From NCBI RefSeq assembly GCF_000265365.1, contig NC_018011.1:1426001-1490000 (forward strand): a stretch of 64,000 bases of DNA, written 5' to 3'. Shown piece after piece: positions 34,328 to 44,153 of this stretch. Every line of letters starts with the position of its first letter. Position 1 is the stretch's first letter. Origin of the DNA: Alistipes finegoldii DSM 17242. Its GTDB lineage: Bacteria; Bacteroidota; Bacteroidia; Bacteroidales; Rikenellaceae. The translations under genes were made by a program, and so were the position numbers. The notes beneath the pieces are model-generated. The model did no database searches, was not told the origin of the DNA, and saw nothing but the letters and a program-made list of their open reading frames with translations.

Positions 34328-37300
34328 ATGAACAAAAAATTGATTCTGCAAATCAGGAGTTTATATTCGCTGCTATTTGCTGTATCTCTATCTTTGTCAT
34401 CCGTCGCGGCTTTTGCCCAGCCGGCACCGCCCCGGATCACGATCACGATGGCGGACGTTCCGATGGAACGGGTGATTGACGCCATCGAAAAACAATCCAG
34501 TTATCTCTTCGCCATCGACACGAACGTGAACATTTCCCAGAAGGTCAGCGTCTCCTGCACGGATGCCTCCGTCGAGACCGCACTGACGCAGATGGTCAAA
34601 GGAACCGACGTGGCTTACCGCATCGACGCCTCGAACGTCGTGCTCTCGGCGGTCCGCAAAGAGGTGAGCGCACAACCCCGATTCGTTTCCGGCAAGGTTC
34701 TCGACGCACAGGGAAACCCCGTTGTCGGAGCGGCCGTCATCGTCAAAGGGACGACCGTCGGCATGAGCACCGGAGCCGACGGAGACTACTCGCTGCAGAT
34801 ATCCCCCTCGGCCGGGAACGCCGTGCTGGTCGTCAATTATCTGGGCTTCCGCCCCGTAGAGGTCACCGTGGGGAATCGCACGCAGATCGATTTCACGCTG
34901 CACGAAGAGTCGCAGGCCGTAGACGCCGTGGTCGTAACGGCCCTCGGCATCAAGCGCTCGGAAAAGGCGCTCAGCTACAACGCCCAGCAGGTGAGTTCGG
35001 AGGATATCAGCATCGTGAAGGACGTCAATCTGATGAATTCGCTGAACGGTAAAATCGCAGGCGCGGTCATCAATTCGTCGGCGTCGGGCATCGGCGGCGC
35101 CACCCGCGTAGTGCTTCGCGGTCTGAAATCCATCAGCAGCAGCAACAACGCCCTCTACGTGGTGGACGGCATTCCCCTCTTCAACAATAACAACGGCGAG
35201 ATAAAGAGCGAGTTCGAGTCGCAGCCCCGCGGCGAGGGTCTCACGGACCTCAACCCGGACGACATCGAATCCATGACCGTGCTCACCGGCCCCTCGGCGG
35301 CGGCGCTTTACGGATCGAGCGCGGCGAACGGCGTGATCGTGATCACCACCAAGAAGGGAAAGACCGGCCGGCCCCAGATTTCGTTCTCCAACCAGACGAC
35401 CTTCTCCTCGCCGCTCAAAATGCCTGAGTTCCAAACCAAATACGGCAACCAGCCGAGAACCTACTCCAGCTGGGGGGGTACTGGCGACCCCTTCGTCCTA
35501 TAACCCGCAAGATTTCTTCAACACGGCGGCCAACACGCAGACCAACGCCAGCATCTCCGTGGGTAACGAGAAGAATCAGACCTACGCTTCGCTGATGCAC
35601 GTCTATGCCAACGGTATCCTGCCCAACAACTCATACGACAAATACTCCGTCACGGTCCGCAACACGACCTCGTTCCTGCAGGATCGGATGACGCTGGACG
35701 CAGGCTTCAGCTACGTGGAGACCGAAGACCAGAACATGCTCTCGGCAGGACGCTATTTCAACCCGCTGACCTCGCTCTACACCTACCCGCGCGGCGAAAG
35801 CGTCGAGGATCTGATGATGTTCGAGATCTATGATTCGAACAAAAAACGCTACGTGCAGAACTGGGCGTGGGGCCGCGGCGCGCTCGACATGCAGAACCCC
35901 TTGTGGATGATGCACCGCAACGTCCAGAACAACAAGCGGCGGCGCTCCATGATGAACGCGAGCCTCACCTACAAGGTGACCGACTGGCTCACCCTCGCCG
36001 GCCGCGCCAAAGCCGACCTGAGCGTCGGCGAATCGTCGCGCAAGCTCTACGCATCGACCGACCCGCTGTTCGCCGGCGGCGACAACGGATTCTTCGAATT
36101 CACCAAAGAGGAGGACACCCACCGCTACGGTGACTTCATCGCCACCGTAAACAAGCACTGGGAGCAGTTCTCGCTCTTCGCCAATGTCGGCGCCAGCATC
36201 TCCGACCAGCTCTCCAGCATCGCCGGAGCGCGCGGTCCGCTCGAACTGCCCAACTTCTTCTCGCTGACCAACACCAACCCCTACGGCGCATCGGGCCAAC
36301 GGCTTCAGGAACGCAAACGCGAACAGGAGCAGGCCGTATTCGCAAGCGTGGAGGCCGGATGGAGGGGCATGCTCTACCTCACGGCCACGGTCCGCAACGA
36401 ATGGCATTCCAATCTGGCCTACACGAACAACCTGTCGTACTGCTTCCCCTCGGTCGGCCTTTCGGGCCTGATTCACGAAATGGTGAAGCTCCCCTCGTTC
36501 ATCGACTATCTCAAGGTGCGGGCTTCGTGGGCCGAAGTGGGCAGCCCCATTCCTTGGGGCATCTCCTACCTGACCTACAAATGGAAGCAGGGTTCGTGGT
36601 CCACGAGCGCCACCAGACCAATCCAGAATCTCCGCCCGGAGAACACGACCTCGTGGGAGGTGGGTCTGAACGCCCGGCTGTTCGCCAATTCGCTCTCGCT
36701 GGACTTCACCTACTACAAGTCCAACACCAAACACCAGACCTTCCTCGTGCCCCTGTCTGGTTCGGCCGGCTACGAAAACATGTACGCGCAGACGGGCAAC
36801 GTCGAAAACAAGGGTTTCGAGCTTTCGATCGGATACGACAAGACATGGAGGGACTTCTCGTGGAGCTCCAGCCTCACGCTCAGCCACAACAAGAACAAGG
36901 TCGTCGAGCTGATGAACAACTACTACGACCCGCAGACGGACAAATACTACACGCTCAAGGAGTATGAAGTGGCCAGCATGGGCGGCGCCAACTTCATCAT
37001 GACCGAAGGCGGCACCATGGGCGACCTGTACGCCTACGGAGACCTGCGGCTCGACGAGAACGGCTACATCTACATCAACCCCAACGACCCGAAGCTGATG
37101 GTCACAGACGAGCGCATCAAGCTCGGCTCGGTGCTGCCCGACTACAACGCCGGTTTCCGCAACGATTTCTCCTACAAGGGCATCAACCTCTCGCTGCTCT
37201 TCTCCGCACGCTTCGGCGGCATCGTGGTATCGCCCACCCAAGGATTCCTCGACGGACTCGGAGTCTCGAAGGCGAGCGCCGATGCGCGCGACGCCGGCGG

Positions 37301-37625
37301 CGTGCCCATCAACAACGGCAGGATCGACGCGCAGCACTACTACGAGACCGTCGGTCTGGGGCAGCTGCTCTCCCACTACACCTACAGCGCCACGAACGTC
37401 CGCCTTCAGGAAATGAGCATCGGATATACCTTCCCGAAGAAATGGATGGGCGACCGGGTCAAGCTGACCGCATCGCTCGTAGGGCGCAACCTCTGGATGA
37501 TCTACTGCAAGGCCCCGTTCGACCCCGAACTCACGGCCTCCACCGGTTCCTACCTCCAAGGTATCGACTACTTCATGCAGCCAAGCCTGCGAAGCCTCGG
37601 TTTCAATGTCCAACTTAAGTTCTAA
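34328..37625 (+). pseudogene. SusC/RagA TonB-dependent outer-membrane transporter, frameshifted at a G7 tract
   Basis: Imports oligosaccharides together with SusD. The first segment (34328-35503) holds a signal peptide, an STN domain for contact with FecR (ITITMADVPMERVIDAIEKQ), a carboxypeptidase-D-like domain (VSGKVLDAQGNPVVGAAVIV) and the plug (LRGLKSISSSNNALYVVDGIPL). After W at 35471 a run of seven G (35472-35478) moves translation into a stop at 35501-35503. With six G the frame reads WGVLATPSSYNPQDFF, exactly the family sequence, and continues open through the barrel to LGFNVQLKF at 37625 (about 1,098 codons in all). The gene is otherwise complete, so the lesion is recent, reversible or a sequencing error. 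Confidence 0.9.
35472..35478 (+). repeat. G7 homopolymer causing the susC frameshift
   Basis: Seven consecutive G; six would keep the frame. The tract lies just after the plug domain, so truncation removes the whole beta-barrel. Confidence 0.9.
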
Positions 37626-37643
37626 CCAAGCCTTAAGACCGTT

Positions 37644-39242
37644 ATGAGAAAATACATGAACATCATAAACAGACTGTTGTTCGGCGCCGTCGCCTTGGCG
37701 GCATTGTCCTGCACGGGCAATTTCGAAACCTACAACCGGAACCCCGACCAGCCGAGCACGATAGACCGCGACGTCTGGGACTACATCAAAAGCATGCAGT
37801 ACAACGTGATTCCCACCGTCAAGAACCAATATCAGATCGTGGAAAACGTGTCGGGAGGCGCCTACGGCCGCTACTTCGCCTACGCCAAATCGACCGATGC
37901 GGGATGGAACACCGGCATGTTCGCCTTTTACCGAATCGCCAACGACTGGGCCAATCCTCCCTACGAGGTACCCATGACCAACATTTACAGCAACTGGCGG
38001 GCCATCAAGGCCGAACTCGAAGAGCCGGAAGACGACTACCGCATGGCGCTCGCCCAGATCATCCGCGTGGCAGCCATGCAGCGCGTCACCGACATTCAGG
38101 GGCCCATTCCCTACCGCACGATGGAGAACAACGACGACCTGACCGCTCCCTACCAGTCGCAGGAGGCCGTCTACGGCTTCATGCTCGAAGACCTCGACCA
38201 TGCGGTGAACGTGCTGGAGACCTGCATCACCCTCGCCGGAACGGACGTGGTCGCAGAAGCCGCGTCGGCGGATTACGTCTACAACGGCAACCTCGCCAAA
38301 TGGATCCGGTTCGCCAATTCGCTCAAGCTCCGTCTGGCCATGCGCATCTCGAACGTGTCGCCCGATGCCGAACGATATGCCGAAGAGGCCGTCGCGCACC
38401 CCTACGGCGTGATCGAATCGAACGCGGACAACGCCTCGCTCGACGTCTCCCAGACCAACGACCAGAATCCGCTCCGCTGGCTGGTCGAGGATTACAGCGA
38501 CGTGCATGCGGCGGCCGAGATCGTCACCTACATGAAGAGCTTCGACGACCCGCGCCTCTCCAAATATTTCAACCCTGCGGTCCGGGACAGCGAGTACCAC
38601 GGCTCGCGCGTAGGCGCCTACTCCTCCAGCCAGTGGAAGGACTACTATTCGCTTCCGAAAACCAACGCCCTCGACCGGCTCATGTGGATGAACGCCGCCG
38701 AAGTGGCCTTCCTGAAGGCCGAAATGGCCGTCAACGGATGGGACGTGACGGGCGACGCCAAGACGCTCTACGAAGAGGGCATCCGCCTTTCGTTCGAGCA
38801 GTATCAGGCCGAAAACTACACGTCCTACATCGCCGGCACGGCCGCGCCGACCGCCTATTCCGATCCGCGCAGGGCCAACAACTATACGCCGGGCACGGCC
38901 TACAGCGTCACCGTCGCATGGGACGGCGCCCTTTCGGCGGAAAAGCAGCGCGAGAAGATCATCACCCAGAAATGGATCGCCCTCTATCCGCTCGGAACGG
39001 AGGCGTGGGCCGAGCAGCGCCGCACGGGATACCCGCGGTTCTACCCCACGCCCACCAGCACCAACGCCTCGAACGAGCCTAACCTGCCGACCGAAGGCGC
39101 TTCGCGAATCCCCTTCGCCCCGAACGAACAGACGCGCAACGCCGACAACTACGACGCGGCGGTGGCCCTGCTGGGCGCCGGCGGCGACAAGTTCGGAACC
39201 CGGCTGTGGTGGGACGTCAAAACAGACAAACCCGCTTGGTAG
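37644..39242 (+). CDS. SusD/RagB family surface glycan-binding lipoprotein
   Basis: The 532 aa protein has a lipobox (LAALSCTGNFETYNRNP). The helical SusD fold shows typical segments: ALAQIIRVAAMQRVTDIQGPIPY, NGNLAKWIRFANSLKLRLAMRIS, LMWMNAAEVAFLKAEMAVNGW and the closing ITQKWIALYPLGTEAWAEQRRTGYPRFYP. It would cap the SusC barrel and bind the target glycan. It starts 18 bp after susC, so the SusC frameshift could reduce its expression by polarity. Confidence 0.93.
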   Translation: MRKYMNIINRLLFGAVALAALSCTGNFETYNRNPDQPSTIDRDVWDYIKSMQYNVIPTVKNQYQIVENVSGGAYGRYFAYAKSTDAGWNTGMFAFYRIANDWANPPYEVPMTNIYSNWRAIKAELEEPEDDYRMALAQIIRVAAMQRVTDIQGPIPYRTMENNDDLTAPYQSQEAVYGFMLEDLDHAVNVLETCITLAGTDVVAEAASADYVYNGNLAKWIRFANSLKLRLAMRISNVSPDAERYAEEAVAHPYGVIESNADNASLDVSQTNDQNPLRWLVEDYSDVHAAAEIVTYMKSFDDPRLSKYFNPAVRDSEYHGSRVGAYSSSQWKDYYSLPKTNALDRLMWMNAAEVAFLKAEMAVNGWDVTGDAKTLYEEGIRLSFEQYQAENYTSYIAGTAAPTAYSDPRRANNYTPGTAYSVTVAWDGALSAEKQREKIITQKWIALYPLGTEAWAEQRRTGYPRFYPTPTSTNASNEPNLPTEGASRIPFAPNEQTRNADNYDAAVALLGAGGDKFGTRLWWDVKTDKPAW

Positions 39243-39295
39243 AAGGTTTCTGCCGACCGGCAATTTTTCAATGTAACCCGAAAAAAACGACAAGT

Positions 39296-40426
39296 ATGAA
39301 AAAGATATTATTGATGTGTCTGTCCCTGCTGCTGTTCGCGTCAGCTCTGGTCTCCTGCGAGGATTGGACGGAGCCCGAAAGCAAGGTGTTCCTCAAGGGC
39401 GACGGGCACGACGACGCCTATTACGCCGCCCTGCGCAAATGGAAGGCGGAGACCGATTACGACATGGCATGGGGATGGTTCGGCGGTTGGGGCGCCAACG
39501 CCACCAACCTCAAGAACTCGCTCCGGGGCCTTCCCGACAGCCTCTATCTGGCGGCCATCTGGGGCCGGTGGCGTCCCAGCGTCCTGACCGACGCCATGAA
39601 GGCCGACATGGAGTATGTCCAGCGGGTAAAAGGCACCAAAGTGGTGTGCACCACCATTACCGGCTGGGTGGGAGTCGACGTGATCGGAGGCGATTACCAG
39701 AACAACCCCCAGAAAGAGGAGTATTTCGGCTGGAAGCCCGAATGGGACACTCCGTCGGGCTGGCGGGCCGCCGACGGCACCGACGAACGGGCCGCTCAGG
39801 AAGCCTCCATCCGCAAATACGCCCGCATGCTCGCCGACAGCGTTTATACGGGCGGCTACAGCGGCATCGACTTGGACTACGAGCCGAACGTCGGCGGAGC
39901 CGGCTGCAAACGCGAGCTATCCAACCGCGACAACTTCTACATCTTCGTGGACGAGCTGGGCAAATACCTCGGACCGAAATCGGGCACGGACAAACTGCTG
40001 GTCATCGACGGAGAGATCAACGCCGTCGAAGGCCGCTGCATGCCCTATTTCGACTACTTCATCTGGCAGGCGTACAGCACCTCCTCCGATTCGGGACTCA
40101 ACACCTACATCAGCACGGTGATCCGGAACGGTTCGGGATACATGGAGCCGGAAGAGCTGATCCGCAAGCTCTACACCACGGTCAACTTCGAACAATATGC
40201 CGCCGAGGGCGGCGGCTCCTACACGGGCGGCATCAACCGGCTTCTGGGGCAGGCTCTCTGGAAACCCACATGGGAGGGCAAGACCTACCGCAAGGGCGGA
40301 TTCGGCTCCTACCACATCGAATACGAATATTATCTGTCCGGCAAATCGGGCTTCTATCCGTGGACCCGGCAGGCCATCAACGCCGTACATCGGTCCGAGA
40401 ACGAAGAAGAGGTTCCGAACGAATAA
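39296..40426 (+). CDS. Glycoside hydrolase family 18 lipoprotein (endo-beta-N-acetylglucosaminidase-like)
   Basis: The 376 aa protein starts at ATG 39296 and has a lipobox (ASALVSCEDW). The GH18 active-site motif DxxDxDxE appears as SGIDLDYE at 189-196: D192, D194 and the acid/base E196 are kept, while the first Asp is S189. The beta-barrel is otherwise recognisable (WGWFGGWG, FDYFIWQAYS). Related proteins in Bacteroides N-glycan and mucin loci either cut the chitobiose core or act as glycan-binding surface proteins. The retained E196 favours catalysis, but this is not certain. It is third in the susCD operon. Confidence 0.87.
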   Translation: MKKILLMCLSLLLFASALVSCEDWTEPESKVFLKGDGHDDAYYAALRKWKAETDYDMAWGWFGGWGANATNLKNSLRGLPDSLYLAAIWGRWRPSVLTDAMKADMEYVQRVKGTKVVCTTITGWVGVDVIGGDYQNNPQKEEYFGWKPEWDTPSGWRAADGTDERAAQEASIRKYARMLADSVYTGGYSGIDLDYEPNVGGAGCKRELSNRDNFYIFVDELGKYLGPKSGTDKLLVIDGEINAVEGRCMPYFDYFIWQAYSTSSDSGLNTYISTVIRNGSGYMEPEELIRKLYTTVNFEQYAAEGGGSYTGGINRLLGQALWKPTWEGKTYRKGGFGSYHIEYEYYLSGKSGFYPWTRQAINAVHRSENEEEVPNE

Positions 40427-40444
40427 CCGAATAAAACCACTGCA

Positions 40445-41758
40445 ATGAAAATCAAGGCATTTTATTTATCGGCCGTCGCAGCGATCGTGACGGGACTCGT
40501 GTCCTGCGACAACGCCGAACTCAAATACGACGACGTAACGGGCCCCGGCAGACTCTTCCTGAACGAAGCGGTCGGAACAGCCAAATCGGTCTCGTTCGTC
40601 ATTCCCGACGACGGCAGCGTCTACACGGTCACGCCCCGCATCTCGAAACCGCTGGGCAGGGATCTGAAACTCACCGTATACGTGGACGAGAAGGCCCTCG
40701 ACGAGTACAACAAACAGAACAACACCTCCTACACACTGCTTCCGAACACCAACTACGAATTCGAAAGCAGCGCGGTGATCCCCGCAGGCAAGGTCGTCTC
40801 CAACCCGGTGACAATCACCCTGCATCCGCTCACCACGGAGCAGAACAAGACGGGATTCGTCCATGCGCTGCCCATCGCCGTAAAGGCCGAAGGGGATGCC
40901 ATGCAGGTGCTCGAAGGCGCCGACGCATTCGTCTTGGCCGCAACGCCGGTTCCCTATTCGAACGTAGTCGAGATCACGGGCAACAGCTATCTGCAAACAC
41001 GCTTCGCCGAAGATTACAAACTCTCGTCGTGGACCTTCGAAACGCTGTTCAACCCCAGTCAGATCTACACCGGCAACACGACGACATGGCTCGCGTCGGC
41101 CATCGGATACTACGAGCAGGGCGGCACGAAGATCATTCAGGACGGCTTCATGCTCCGTCTGGGCGACAGCGGCGGCGGCACGAAGAACAGCCTGATCAAC
41201 GGCATGGTCAGCCGCTCCGGCAAACAGATCTCCTCCATCCCGCTCCAGTCGAACATCTGGCACCATATCGCCATCGTGTGCGACGAAGGTGACATCACGC
41301 TCTACGTGAACGGCAACGTCGGCTACACGGCCAAATCGGGCTATGCCGCGACGCAGTTCTACGCCCTGAACGGCATCCGCTTCGGTAACGAATCCGCTTC
41401 CGGCAACCTCGGAAGCCTGCGTTACCGTTACTGTCAGGTCCGGTTCTGGTCCGTAGCGCGCAGCGTCGAGGAGCTGAACAACAACCGCTATGCGGTTCCG
41501 GCCGACACGCCGGGTCTGCTGGGCTACTGGAAACTCAACGAGTACACCGAAGGCAAGGCGATGGTTCCGGGCTCCACGGTAAAATGCATCGAAGAGGACA
41601 CTCCGATGACGGAAACGGAGACCTACCTCTTCAAAGACGCCACGGGCAAACAGCCCGACGCCCTCATCCACCGGGCGTCCGCAAACACCCCCTACATCTT
41701 CACCCCGGACAAACGCATCGAGGTGGGATATACATGGGACGGCGTTCTCGCCCAATAA
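40445..41758 (+). CDS. DUF1735 and LamG/concanavalin-like domain lipoprotein (probable surface glycan-binding protein)
   Basis: The 437 aa protein has a lipobox (VTGLVSC). Residues about 30-165 match the DUF1735 module found in proteins of GH18-containing loci (KLTVYVDEKALDEYNKQNNTSYTLLP). Residues about 185-350 form a LamG jelly roll (SWTFETLFNPSQI, NIWHHIAIVCDEGDITLYVNG, RFWSVARSVEELNNNRY, PGLLGYWKLNE). Such proteins bind glycan at the cell surface. It follows the GH18 gene by 18 bp and is the last gene before a strong terminator. Confidence 0.87.
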   Translation: MKIKAFYLSAVAAIVTGLVSCDNAELKYDDVTGPGRLFLNEAVGTAKSVSFVIPDDGSVYTVTPRISKPLGRDLKLTVYVDEKALDEYNKQNNTSYTLLPNTNYEFESSAVIPAGKVVSNPVTITLHPLTTEQNKTGFVHALPIAVKAEGDAMQVLEGADAFVLAATPVPYSNVVEITGNSYLQTRFAEDYKLSSWTFETLFNPSQIYTGNTTTWLASAIGYYEQGGTKIIQDGFMLRLGDSGGGTKNSLINGMVSRSGKQISSIPLQSNIWHHIAIVCDEGDITLYVNGNVGYTAKSGYAATQFYALNGIRFGNESASGNLGSLRYRYCQVRFWSVARSVEELNNNRYAVPADTPGLLGYWKLNEYTEGKAMVPGSTVKCIEEDTPMTETETYLFKDATGKQPDALIHRASANTPYIFTPDKRIEVGYTWDGVLAQ

Positions 41759-41775
41759 CCGTCCGAACGAAACGA

Positions 41776-41814
41776 GCCTCCCCGTAAAACCGAATTTACG
41801 GGGAGGCGGTTTCT
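41776..41814 (+). terminator. Terminator inside the utilisation locus
   Basis: A perfect 13-bp stem, GCCTCCCCGTAAA (41776-41788) with TTTACGGGGAGGC (41795-41807), six-base loop, then GGTTTCT. It divides the binding/import genes from the exo-enzyme and sulfatase genes, which need read-through or their own promoter. Confidence 0.85.
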
Positions 41815-41842
41815 AATGACCACTTTCCTGAAAAACCGTGAC

Positions 41843-44149
41843 ATGAAATTTTCATTCCACCTGCTGCTGGCCTGCATCGCGCTCACGGCCTGCGGCGAGA
41901 GCGGCAAAACGACCGCCGATTACCGGATCGTGCCGTGCCCCGGCGAAATCGCGCCCGGCGACGGCGGCGATTTCGAACTGGACGCCCGCACCCGGATCGT
42001 ATGCACCGGCGACAACGACGGCATGCGCGCCAATGCGGAGTTTCTCGCCGGATATGTCGAATCGGTCGTCGGCTCGGCCCCCGAAATCACCGGTCCGGAC
42101 GGCCTTTGCGACGACGGCAGGGCAGTCATCCTGCGGGCCGACGCGCCGGGCAAAGGCGGCGAAGCGTACGAAATAGAGGTTTCCGAGAACCGCATCACCG
42201 TCAGCGGAGAGTCCGACGCCGGCGTGTTCTACGGCATCCAGACGCTCCGCAAGGCGATGGGCGCCGCAAAAGCAGCCAAAGTGCTTTTCCCGGCGGTCCG
42301 CATCGCCGACGAACCGTATCTGGGCTACCGGGGCGTGATGCTCGACGTGGGGCGCACGTTCTATCCCGTCGAAGAGGTGAAGCGGATCATCGATCTGGCG
42401 GCGCTGCACAACCTCAACGTCTTCCACTGGCACCTGACCGACGATCAGGGGTGGCGGATCGAGATCGACGCCTATCCCCGCCTGACGGAAACCGGGGCTT
42501 TCCGCCGCGACACGACGCTCGCAGGCGAGCCGGGCACCTTCGGCGGCTACTACACCAAACGGCAGATCCGCGACATCGTCGAGTATGCCGCACGCCGGTA
42601 TATCGAGGTCGTTCCGGAGATCGACATGCCGGGCCACATGACGGCGGCGCTCGCCTCCTACCCCGAACTCGGATGCACGGGCGGCCCGTACGTCATCACC
42701 TCGCAGCCGGGCGTGCGCCGCGACATCCTCTGCGCGGGCAATCCCGCGGTCTTCGATTTCGTGGAAAAGGTCCTCGAAGAGGTGATCGGACTCTTCCCCT
42801 CGAAGTACATCCACATCGGGGGCGACGAATCGCCGCGCACGCGGTGGCGGGAGTGTCCCGAATGCCAGTCGCTGATCCGCAGGGCGGGGCTGAAAGCCGA
42901 CACCCGCCACAGCGCCGAAGACAAGCTTCAGGGCTACTTCAACACCCGGATCGAGGAGTTCCTCGCACGCCACGGGCGGCGGCTGATCGGCTGGGACGAA
43001 ATCGTGGACGGCGGCATGTCGCCCGACGCTACGGTCATGTCGTGGCGCGGAACGGCAGGCGGCATCCGGGCCGCCGACGAGGGTTTCGACGTCATCATGT
43101 CGCCCAACTCGTCGCTTTACTTCGACTATTACCAGTCGGCGAACATCGACACCGAACCGCCGACCATCGGCGGTTATATTCCGCTGAAAAAGGTCTACGA
43201 CACCGAACCCGTTCCCGAAGAGCTGACGCCGGAGCAGGCCCGTCACATTATCGGCGTGCAGGCCAACGTGTGGACGACCTACATGCGGACCGATACGATT
43301 CTGGAACACATGCTGCTGCCCCGGCTGGCGGCGCTCGCGGAAAGGGCGTGGTCGGACAGGGAGAAGGATTTCACGGACTTCATGGAGCGGCTCGACCGGC
43401 TCGTCGGGTTCTACGACCGCGACGGCTACAGCCACTTCCCCTATTTCTACGACATAACCGGCGCCTTCACCGCGGATTACGGCCGCAAGGCGGTGGGGAT
43501 GACCCTTTCGTCGCTGCCCGGAGCGGACATCCGCTACACGCTGGACGGCAGCGAGCCGACGGAAGAGTCGCCCCTCTGCACCGACACGGTGTGGATCGGA
43601 TCGCCGACGGCGGTCCGGGCGGTCGCCGTCCTGCCCGACGGACGGCGCAGCGAACCCTTCCGCGAGGAGGTGACTTTCAACAAGGCCACCATGAAGCCGA
43701 TCCGGCTGCTGACCGCTCCGCATCCCAAATACGCGGCCGCCGCGCTCAACGACGGCCTGCGGGGCAAGCGGGTCTTCACCTACGGCAACTGGGCGGGCTG
43801 GCAGGACGACGACATGGAGGCCGTGATCGACCTCGGACGGCAGGAGGAGATCGCGCAGGTGGCGTTCAACGCCCTGCTGGACTACGGGTCGCACATCATG
43901 GACGCCGCAGGAGCGAAGGTATGGGTTTCGGACGACGGCGAAACATTCCGCGAGGTATACGGCGAGCACTATCCGGAAATTCCTTACGGTGCCGTCAAAC
44001 GCATTTTGCGCCACGAAGCGAACTTCTCCCCGGCGCTCCGGGCCCGCTACGTGAAACTGCGGGTCATGCGCTCCAAACAGCTTCCCGAAGCTTATTTCGA
44101 CCGGAATCTGCGTCCGTTTCTGTTTATCGACGAAATTTACGTATATTAG
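41843..44149 (+). CDS. Glycoside hydrolase family 20 beta-N-acetylhexosaminidase
   Basis: The 768 aa protein starts at ATG 41843 with a lipobox (CIALTACGES). The GH20b domain is followed by the catalytic TIM barrel: DVGRTFYPVEEVKRIID, NVFHWHLTDDQGWRIEI, VVPEIDMPGHMTAAL, then the catalytic Asp-Glu pair D328-E329 in HIGGDESPRTRW, and MSWRGTAGG. The C-terminal part carries a chitobiase-type fibronectin-like segment (YTLDGSEPTEESPLC) and a discoidin/F5-8-type domain. It should remove terminal GlcNAc or GalNAc from the imported or surface glycan. The next gene begins 4 bp later. Confidence 0.93.
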   Translation: MKFSFHLLLACIALTACGESGKTTADYRIVPCPGEIAPGDGGDFELDARTRIVCTGDNDGMRANAEFLAGYVESVVGSAPEITGPDGLCDDGRAVILRADAPGKGGEAYEIEVSENRITVSGESDAGVFYGIQTLRKAMGAAKAAKVLFPAVRIADEPYLGYRGVMLDVGRTFYPVEEVKRIIDLAALHNLNVFHWHLTDDQGWRIEIDAYPRLTETGAFRRDTTLAGEPGTFGGYYTKRQIRDIVEYAARRYIEVVPEIDMPGHMTAALASYPELGCTGGPYVITSQPGVRRDILCAGNPAVFDFVEKVLEEVIGLFPSKYIHIGGDESPRTRWRECPECQSLIRRAGLKADTRHSAEDKLQGYFNTRIEEFLARHGRRLIGWDEIVDGGMSPDATVMSWRGTAGGIRAADEGFDVIMSPNSSLYFDYYQSANIDTEPPTIGGYIPLKKVYDTEPVPEELTPEQARHIIGVQANVWTTYMRTDTILEHMLLPRLAALAERAWSDREKDFTDFMERLDRLVGFYDRDGYSHFPYFYDITGAFTADYGRKAVGMTLSSLPGADIRYTLDGSEPTEESPLCTDTVWIGSPTAVRAVAVLPDGRRSEPFREEVTFNKATMKPIRLLTAPHPKYAAAALNDGLRGKRVFTYGNWAGWQDDDMEAVIDLGRQEEIAQVAFNALLDYGSHIMDAAGAKVWVSDDGETFREVYGEHYPEIPYGAVKRILRHEANFSPALRARYVKLRVMRSKQLPEAYFDRNLRPFLFIDEIYVY

Positions 44150-44153
44150 CAGT

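Noticed and set aside
35472..35478. Programmed ribosomal frameshift at the susC G7 tract
   Set aside because: Such frameshifting is not known for SusC proteins; related genes are read in one frame, so a tract length change or a sequencing error is simpler.
35631..39293. Open reading frame of about 1,220 codons on the minus strand, antisense to susC and susD
   Set aside because: GC-rich codon use leaves antisense frames open. The translation is rich in Arg, Val, Gly and His without any domain, and the plus strand encodes clear SusC and SusD proteins.
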